The translations under genes were made by a program, and so were the position numbers. A stretch of DNA of 64,000 bases from Owenia fusiformis (lineage: Eukaryota; Annelida; Polychaeta; Sabellida; Oweniidae): NCBI GenBank assembly GCA_903813345.2, contig CAIIXF020000011.1, positions 32,976,166 to 33,040,165 of the forward strand, given 5' to 3'. This document shows, piece by piece, positions 36,801 to 47,600 of this stretch; the stretch's first letter is position 1, and each line of letters begins with the position of its first letter. The notes under the pieces are model-generated. The model was not told where the DNA came from. It was given only the letters and a program-made list of their open reading frames with translations, and made no database searches.

Positions 36801-39800
36801 GAGATATACATATACTGTGTATTCTACATACATTTCACTGCAAAGTATGCAGTCGCTTTATATATGCTTATAATCCCATTGAACAAAGTTTGTAGGAGAG
36901 ATTTAGAGAAATCCTTCATCCATCCATTTAGTCTGTTCCTCCTGGTATAATAATTGAAATCAATTTCAATCCAATAGTCACTTTATGATTTGTATCTCAT
37001 AAAATATTGGAGCAATTTGTCAAGACTTGTATTTATGGAAATATTCAGAAGCATAACACATTATGATTGGCCAATTTGCCCTTAAGACAGCCATTATAAA
37101 AAGTGGTGTGGATGATTATATTAATATGGTTATACTGTATATTTCAAGTACAATGAAAACAGAGAAAACAACCACTTTGCAAGTCATCACACTGGCATGC
37201 ACTGTGAGGGTATGGCTACTTGTAGAATCAAAAGATGCAGGTTTTCAATCTTGTTTGTACCTTGAGTTCAGGTAGCTGTATTGTCTTTGTTGATGATAAT
37301 GACCCTACTACTTCCCTGTGCTCCACCCATAGCAACCATAACATATTTTGTCAGCTTCTGGGTACTGTACAAATTTTGACTGAACTTATGTGATAATGGA
37401 AAATGTGCCACATTCTATTGTTCCGATGACGAAACAGTTAGATGTGTTAAGCCATTCTTCCATTTTAAATGTCTACCTTAATTTGAAAAGAATAATTGTT
37501 GAGTCTGAATTCTAGATTATTTCTTGTCTCATTAAATGAGAATTTCCAGATATTGCATTTGTTACTGACCCATATTATTCCTTTAAATTGTTTGATTGCA
37601 TATAAGTACCTGTATATATAAGTACATGTATATTGTTTGGAACTATTTGTAGGGTTTGAAGTTTGTGAGTTTCCCGTATTTGCTGACTATGCAGCTGAAA
37701 AGATTTGACTTTGATTACAACACATTGCACCGAATTAAACTAAATGACAAGTAAGTCTCTGAATGGTGATAGTCTTACATTCAAATCAAATACCAGTTGA
37801 GGAATTTGGTTCATATTAATAGGCTGATGGGCATGGACCTCTGCTCAAGATGGGTTTACAAATTTAATTTCTGGTTATTCAAATACAGTTGAAATATTAT
37901 GTATATTTTAATTCACATATAATATTAAAATTTCATATTTCAAGAATGACGTTCCCAGAAATCCTGAACCTCAATCAGTTCATAGACAATCCTGAGAAAC
38001 CCATTCCAAATGGTGAGACTGGGGAAACAAGTCCTGTTGCTACGGAGGCAAACTTGGTTGCCAAGGAAACAGTAAATCATATTGTAAATGGACCAGCAGG
38101 GGATGGTATTGAGAGCAATGGAGAAAATGTAATCGATAGGGAGCCTAGTGATGAAGGTTGGTTGAATGGCTTTCTCTATATTTAAAGGCACTTTTGGAAC
38201 TCTTTTTTCTCATTAAAACACTTTCAAAAAGTCTATTGCATGAAAAAGATTTGTGGGTTATGTATACAACAACATGGACAATGGAAGACAGTCATTGAAT
38301 TGTTGCTTGTAGATATACTGTAGATGGTAAATGAGGGCATTGAATTGTTACTTGTAAGTATACTGTAGATGGTAGATGAGGGCATTGAATTGATGATTGT
38401 ATGTATAGATGAGGGTATTGAATTATTGCTTCTAGGTATAGATGAGGGCATTGATCTAGAGAACTGTGCTTCAGGGGCATCAACAGCAAGCAGTGACTTC
38501 TCCAGTGTCAATAGTGAGGCAGCAACAAATGACAGGAATCTACAAGCATCTATAGCAAAGGTATATGTTCAATGTTCATACAAAGAAATATTATAGGTTG
38601 CTCACACAAGTCAAACATGATTATTTGATCATTATAAATGTGAACTACAGGATGGTATTCATTTTGTTCTAGGGGATTTTTTTTAAAAACATATTTTGCA
38701 AGTTAGGTGTCCTACTGTAACGTGTTGAAATCCATATTTTTTCTAATAAATAAACTATTAATTTTCTCGATATATTTAAAATTTTAATGCTGACTGTGAT
38801 AAAAGATTGGATGTGTGACTCTGAAATGATATCTTATTTTAAGTTATCAGTTGTGTATTACTAGTAAATCTCCCAAGCAAATTGGTATTAATGATTTGTG
38901 ACTTGTTTATTTATTGTTTTGTCCAGGGCCCATATGAGTATGAGCTGTTCTCCATCATGATCCACTCTGGCAGTGCAGCAGGAGGACACTACTATGCTTA
39001 CATCAAGTTAGTCATGTTATAGTAGATGCAACTGGAAAGAATCTATATTAAAGTTATTGAAAGTTATTGAACTTATTTTATAAAATTTGATTTAAGATTT
39101 GAGATGTTCATTACGTCACCAACATAAGTGGTGACATATTGTTTTAGTTTCCAACTTTTGGCAGGTGGCAGATGGCAACAAATGGCAGGTAGTGACATTT
39201 TGCATGTTAATGCCTTGTTTTGAGTTTACTATGACAACAGTAAGTAGAATTACTTATTTATGTTTACTTTAATTTCTAACTTCATTTCCAGATCATTTAC
39301 TGATGGCCACTGGTACAGCTTTAATGATCAACATGTGACTAAGGTAAGAAACAAAATTTGTTATAGTCAGGTAATTTAACATATGCTTTATATTACAGAT
39401 TCTGATGTAGATTAGACATAGATACTAGAATGATCTTGATTGGACATCAGGGTGCAGAGAAATCGTAATTTTACTGAGTGGCTTCATGCAAAAACAAACA
39501 GGGTTATAAGCCACTGTAAACAATGTCATATGCAGCTTCAATCATAAACTTTTGTGGAGAGAAATGAATTTTAGTTACTTATAAGCAGAAATTAAGTGTT
39601 GTGTTTTTCTGGCTACATATGTGGTGGGGTCTATAAATTGTACTACCAGTAACACATACAAAATAAAATATTTTCAGATTACATATGATGACATTAGGAA
39701 AACATATGGAGGTATAGGTGGCAGCAGGGGTTACTATTCATCAGCATATGCTAGGTAGGAACATGTATGGTAATCATACCAATTGAAAAATGAAAATAAT

Positions 39801-42800
39801 CAATTTTTTCTCATGGGACAATAATATTTTAGCAATATTTTACTATCCATATAACTTAAATCCTGAATTACTATCATCATTATTTACTATATTTAACAGA
39901 TTGAAAGTTTTGTTTATAACTTGAGAAATATGTAAAACAGACATCAACACATGAAGAACCTTTTATTAACTACTTTAAGGTGAGTCTTGTGTGCGATAAT
40001 GTTTCCACCTGTTCACACATTACAAATTGATTGTGTTCTGCCTACCTTAAACCAGCTATAACTGTTTTTCTGTTCTAGTTCTACTAACTGCTATATGTTG
40101 ATGTATCGCCAAATAGACAAGAAAAGGAATGCAGATTTCATGCAACCACTAGACTTTCCTAAGCACCTTGTGAAACAACACCAAGCCCTTCAGTCAGAAG
40201 CTGAAGAGGAAACCAGGAGGAGGGAGATGGACAGGTGTATGTGTAAGGTTAGTGGTTAAGCATTATCACATTTTCTGATTTTGTGTCTATGTAATGGTAC
40301 ATAATAAGTATTTAATTTTTTTATTATACATTATTCTGTAACCACCAGAAGTTGTGACATATTTTCGCTACCTCCAACTTTTCTGTGGGTGGTGTTTAGC
40401 ATCTGTAACAAATTCTTACAAATTCAATAGCTCAACAAGCTCTGTTTAGACTGACTTTTACTGTCAACATATGTCAACATGTTATGAGTTCTAACACATT
40501 ACTGACAATATCTGTTACCATGGCAGCAAATAAGTGGGCATTGAAAATCAATATATATATGTGAATATGCAGGTATTCAAATCCTATACTATTCAATATC
40601 CAATAATGACATTGCCCTGTTTATCTTTCTAGATCAAGCTGTTCTGTTATCACCCAGAGTTGCAGAAACAGATTGAGACAAAGCTAGAAATCCACAAAGA
40701 CAGAACTCTGAAGGAAGCCACAGAGGCCGCATATAAGGTTAGTAGACACACAGCAATCCAAGCTTCAGTTACATCATACATTTTGAGGCCAATAATATTC
40801 TCTCAGCATCTGAAAAACTTATTGAACAAGCAGAGGGCCTTTACACATTTAGTTTCACCAAAACCATTAATATTTTAACTCCACACTTTACTGGACTGCA
40901 CATGTATTTAACATTTTGACTTGACACATTACTGAACTGCATATGTATTTAACATTTTGATTCAACACTATACTGAACTGCACATGTATTACAGCAATTA
41001 GACTTGGAGAACATAGTCCAGCTGGATTACTGCAGACTTGTAAAATATGATGAGTACCACGACTCACTTGAGAAATCCTATGAAGGAGAAGAGGAGACCC
41101 CAATGGGAGTGCTCCTGGGTGGAGTGAAACAATCATACACATTTGATCTTCTAATGGAGATACGCAGAGAGGGACAGAAGTTTCAGCCTTATAAACCTGG
41201 AGGTATTAGATTGTTATACAGTGATAACTTAAAGCTGAGGGGTAGAATTTGAACATGATTAGTGCTGTATTGACAAAAGGACAGCATTTATCCTTTTGGG
41301 ACACCCTGTATGTTGGTGAAAAAATGAAACTACAATGATCAGTCACTTCTAAGATATGCATAACTCTAACTTGAGAAAAAGAGAACTTTAATCTGGGAGA
41401 AAATAGAAAATATGTTAACAATTATAAATCAGTTAAAATGATTACTGTACGCCTGGTATTATTCGCGTGCGATTAACTTTTGCGCTTTTCGCGATGGTGT
41501 TAAAATCGCGAAAAATTATCGTCGCGAAATTGCCAATTAAATCCCCGGGAATTTGTTATTACCCGGGTCTCTGATGCATTTCGTTTTGTGTTGATACTCT
41601 CACGATTCTTGATGTTGTGAGTACAAAATTCGAATAACTACTAGTAATACAAAATACGAATTCAAACTGCTTTTTCGTTTTAAAATAAGACCGAAATTAA
41701 CGATGCGATAATAGAAGTTGATATGCAGCTTGCCGATGATAAAGATCCCAGTTATTGTAAATCTGATCCAACTATGACATCAGGTAAGTGCAATTACTGT
41801 ACATCTACTAGTAATTTAGCTTGAGAATTCTGAGAATAATGAATTTCAAACTTGTGAAATTCGCGAAATTTGATAGCCGCGAAACCGTGTTTTCGCAAAA
41901 TTCGCGAAATTAAAGCTTGCGAATAATACCGGGCGTACAGTATTGCACAGATGAAACACTGATTGCAGTTGTGATTTTTGATTATTGCGTTTATAGGTGT
42001 AACAGTAAAGGTGTTTAAGATAGACCTGGATACAGAGACCATACATAACCCAGTCAGCATGCGGGCCTATTTAACACAGACCATATCTGACTTTAAAACA
42101 ATGATTGCACAGGTAAGCAATGATTATATCTGTAAAACAGTGAATGCTTGGGTTGGACAACAATTTTTTTGTTAAAGAAATCATAGTTTTGTGAACTTTG
42201 ATTGCAGATGTAAAGCAATGTCTGTTCAAGTGAAAAAATTGTAATAATCTAAAATAATCCTCAATTGAATATTTATACTTAACTTCGTTTGCTGTCATGT
42301 TATAAAACTTTAACGCTTATTTTGCAGCACTTTGGTGTGAGTAATACAGGTGATCTCCGCTGTGTGTTGGAGCGTTATGTGAATGATCTAAGACTGCTGT
42401 GTGTGCCTCATAAGACACTCAAGTCAGAGGGCTTCTTCAGAAGTAACAAGGTAGAAGCTAAAATGATTCACTCACATCTGTAGAACGAGAATGTAGAACT
42501 ATTGGCCATTAGTTAAACAAATGCTATGTTCTTTAAAGCAATAAAACTATTGTGCCATGCCACATTCAATGTGTTGCTATGTTCAGGGTCATTTAAAATT
42601 CAGTCTAGTATGGGCCATAGAGATACATGCGAGATTTTTTTTGTGAAAATTTGAGTGAGAAATATGTTTTAGAGCATAATTAGCTTTACATGTTCAACAC
42701 CCTGTATTTCAATCAATTTGGTCTCTTGCAGATATAGTTGTAATACAAAATTAATGTCATCCAATATTCATTTCTGGTGCAGTTTTGATGCAGTACAATA

Positions 42801-44641
42801 TCTAGAAACATTAATTTAGCAAATATTTGCAGGTGTTTGTGGAATGCTCGGGCTCAGAGACAGATGACAAATCACTTTTCCCAGAGACACATCTGTTTCG
42901 TCTGTTGGATCGCTATGAGAACACAATACGCATACTCGTCAATATACCTACAGAGTTAAAGGGTAATGAATGTATATAAATAGTTGATATATATATATTG
43001 GATCATCTTGTTCATGTATTTCTACTGAAATTTTAAGAAACAAAGATTAAATAGTGTAGTATGCCTGGAAAAAATTGATATTTTTTAAGCCTAGAACCTC
43101 AACATAAAAGTTAATACGGCCACTTGTAAAATGCATATTGAATTCAATTTAAAGTGCTTTTGAACTCCTTTGCACCTTACACTTTTGTTAACAAATTTGT
43201 TTCATTTAATTGAAGATGTTGTTAATATTTCTCTTTTATCTTCCATTCCAGTAAAATATCACCTCAAGCTTATAGAAGAGAATCAGTCACGTCTTAATGC
43301 AGTACTTACTTATCCTAGCCAATCAAATCAAAGAACTGAGTCACATGACATCGATGAAGGCATTGATGACCCAAATGACCTTAGTAGCCCATCAGCCAAT
43401 TATGACACTTCATTGTACAGGACTAGGGCTAAAAGCAATGATATACACAGGGCAATTAGTGACACAATACATAGGGAAAATATAAGGCAATCGGGTCCAG
43501 ATGGCTCATGTACAGATAGTATATCAGACATTACTACATCTGTATCATATGACACACCTGTAAGTGAGAATCAAGAAACTCTATCAGTATCAGAGACTGA
43601 GGCACAAGTATTAGACTCTGGAGAAACCAGCATGCAACATAACAAACATGAAATTTTAGATACAGCTGGGTCAAATATAAGCTCCGCAGATGTGGGGGCT
43701 AGTATAAGTAATGATGCCCAGGCAGGTACGAGTGGAAGTATTGAGGGGGACGTCCAAGGGCCACAGGATGCAGGCCCTGGGGTGGAACAAGGAGCAGGGG
43801 ACACCCTGGCAGGAACAAGTGCCATAGAAGTCGCTGAGGAAGCTGGGGCTGATGGTCCACAAGAGGAAGAAGAGGAAGAGAAGTGGTACTTCAGTGCTGA
43901 GCTTCATATAGATCCACTTACCTTCTATAGATGTAAGAAATGTTTCATCCTTTTCATATTTGTCTCACCATCAAGAAGTTGTAGCATTTTGTGAAAGCAT
44001 TTTCTTTTGTGTTCAGTGGTTAGCATCTGTGAAACATTGCCACTCTTTTGTAACCTTTTGCAGGTGGTGACATTTTGTCTTATTAATGCCATATTGAAAA
44101 AATTTCAGTAAACATCAATTTATTTGGTTCATTTATATCATTATCGTTAATCTATAAAATAAATCATTGATAATATACTTACTATTCATATACATCTGTA
44201 ACAATGTTTGGATTAGTTGATTGAGGAATTTTTCATCAACATCAATTTTATTTCTAGCTCTTACAGTATTTGTTGACAAGCGGATCACACTCGCAGCTCT
44301 AAAAGCAGAGTTACAGTCATATGTAGGGGTCTCCTGTGAGCAATTCAAGGTTTACAGAGTCTATAGTAACAGTCAGGAGTTTGAATGCACCAGACTTTCT
44401 GAGAACCTCACATCTTATGGAGATGAAAGCAAGGTAAGACCCCTTCAACTAAATTGTAGTACATAATAAGACCCCTTCAACTAGATTGTAGTACATTTTG
44501 ACTTTGAAGTTCAATCAAGAAAATTGCTTTGTGAAATATTTTTTATCTTTTTGTTAATAAAATGCATCATATTGGAGATGCAAATAATTATATCCCCTGT
44601 TTTTAGCTCACATGGTGAGCTATTGCAATTGCTCACTTGTC

Positions 44642-44673
<32 letters not shown>

Positions 44674-47600
44674 CGTCAACAATAGTGGCACGTTTTAAAA
44701 CCTCTGTCGATAGGATTCCTGTTTTAAGTTATTTCTGTTCAACATCAATACAGAAAACCCCCCTATGACTCCTTGTTCAAAAGCTCGCCTACTTTCAAAA
44801 TGGCCGTCACTTTTGTCTCGCGAAATTCACTTTTAGCCCATTTCCTAGCTAACCTCTGTCGATAGGATTCCTGTTTTAAGTTATTTCTGTTCAACATCAA
44901 TACAGAAAACCCCCCTATGACTCCTGGTTCAAAAGCTCGCCTATTTTCAAAATGGCCGTCACTTTTGTCTCGCGAAATTCACTTTTGGCTCATTTCCTAG
45001 CTTTACAAATAATTTCAGGTGTCCTACATTGTAAAAATCCATGTCAATGTAAAGATTAGATATATGAAATAATTTTGTTACAAAAAATCAGCGAAAAATT
45101 GTACCCATTTTTTTATTTTCAGCCATTTTAGTTAACATTGATTTGTCTATCTGACTCGCGAAATCCACTTTCTGTCAATAACAGTGGCACGTTTTAAAAC
45201 CTCTGTCGATAGGATTCCTGTTTTAAGTTATTTCTGTTCAACATGAATTCAGAAAACTCCCCTATGACTCCTGGTTCAAAAGCTCGCCTATTTTCAAAAT
45301 GGCCGCCATTTTTGTCTCGCGAAATTCACTTTTGACCCATTTCCTAGCTTTACAAATAATTTCAAGTGTCCTACATTGTAAAAATCCATGTCAATGTAAA
45401 GAGTAGATGTATGAAATAATTTTGTTACAAAAAATCAGCGAAAAATCATATCCATTTATTTATTTTCAGCCATTTTAGTTAACATTGATTTGTCCATCTG
45501 TCTCGCAAAATCCACTTTTAGACCATTTACCTTAAACCCTCTGTCGATAGGATTCCCATTTTAAGTTAATTTTGTTCAACATCAATACAAAAAACTCTCC
45601 TATGACTCCTGGTTCAAAAGCTCGCCTATTTTCAAAATGGTTGCCATTCTTGTTTCGCGAAATTCACTTTTTGCCCATTTCCTAGCTTTACAAATAATTT
45701 CAGCTGTCCTGCATTGTAAAAAGCCATGTCACTGTAAAAGGTAGTTGTATGAAATAATTTTGTTACAAAAAATCGGCAAAATATTATATCCGTTTTTTTT
45801 TTCAGCCATTTTAGTTAACATTGATTAGTCCATCTGTCTCGCGAAATCCTCTTTTGGACCATTTGCTTAAAACCTCTGTCGATAGGATTCCAGTTTCAAG
45901 TTATTTTTGTTCAACATCAATACAAAAAACTCCCCTATGACTCCTGGTTCAAAAGCTTGCCTGATTTCAAAATGGTCGCCATTTTTGTCTCGCGAAATTC
46001 AATTTTGGCCCATTTCCTAGCTTTACAAATAATTTCAGGTGTCTTGCATTGCAAAAAGCCATGTCATTGTAAAGAGTAGTTGTATGAAATAATTTTGTTA
46101 CAAATTATTGGCAAAAAATTATATCCGTTTTTTTTTCAGCCATTTTAATTGACTGAGAGACAGATGGCTTGAAATAATTTTGTAACAAAAAATCAGCAAA
46201 AAATGTGACCATGTGAGCCCAGTACCCACGGTACTAATTTTTTTTATAATAGTTTGACTCAAATAAAGATCTCACTATTGAGTGCCTATGCTATATCAAC
46301 ATGACTTATATTCCAGTTGAATGTGAAGCTTGGAAGAGCGTTGAAGAAAGGAGAGTATAGAGTCAAAGTCTACCAATTAGTCACCGATGAACAAGAAGTA
46401 AGTTCAAATAATGTAAAACATAATTTTATTATTCAACTTTATTTTGTTGAAATCTAAATTCAAGAAATGAACTCCGCAAACAAACGGGTTGGCAGAGGCG
46501 ATAAGTGGAAAATCATGGAAGCAAAATTAAACAAATGAAACTGATGATTTTTTCCTTTAAATAAAAAAATGCCAATGGTATAACGTCTCTAAAAGACTAA
46601 ATATTTAACCAATACTGTATTGTAAAATTGTAAAATGCAGGTTTACCATGTAACTGTACTGTAATTGTTTTTTGCAGTTGCTTTAACATGCTTATTCTTT
46701 GAAATAAAAAAATAATAAAAAAAAAAATAACACATTTATTTATGTATCCTATTTATTAAAGTGTGACCACATTCAAAGCTGCACTTTCAAACTATGGTTG
46801 GCTTTTCGCGTGAAATCATATCTTGATGAATTTCTCCATGCTCTCTCGGATACATTGTCCAGATGGACATATGAACTGAAGTCTGACATTTGTGCCTAAA
46901 GGATTATTGTGAACTTTGAAAGTGAAAGATTGTCTAGTAATTGTATTCAACATTTATCTCCACGAGACAATACAGAGAGATATTTTGTTTTCAGCCTGGG
47001 AAGTTTCTCTTAGACACCATATTTGCCAAGGGGATGACAGTTCTAGAATCTAAAAAGTTGATTTTACCCGAGATACAAGCTCTGTGTGGGCCCGACTGTA
47101 CTGCAGAAAGGTAACTTTTTTAAGAATGCTGTAACACACCAGATTCCCCAATAGAATAAAGTATCTTTTATTCCAATTAATCATATGTGAAATAAGAAAC
47201 TAGAGATAATTGCATGGGAGAGTCCAATAAGAATGAGCACAAGGGAACTACCATAGGCTGCACTTAGTTGGAAATTTTGTTTAATATAACAACACATTTC
47301 AGTTAAAGTTCATGTATATTATTGCTCCAGTATCCGACTAAGGAGGAAAACGTGGAAAAATCCGGGCACAATCTACCTGAATGAACAACGCTACGAGGAT
47401 GACATCCCTATCTTTGCAAACTGGGAGATCTTCCTTGAAGTCCTGGATGGCCCCGATAGGATCCAGGTTTCCTCTCAGCTTGCAGTGTTTGCCCGCCAGT
47501 GGCACCCATCTAGTCACACTATAGATGGCTTTCAAGAGGTTGTATTGGATACAACAAACACAGAAGAGCTGAGAGAAAAGGTTCTTATTCATTTATGACT

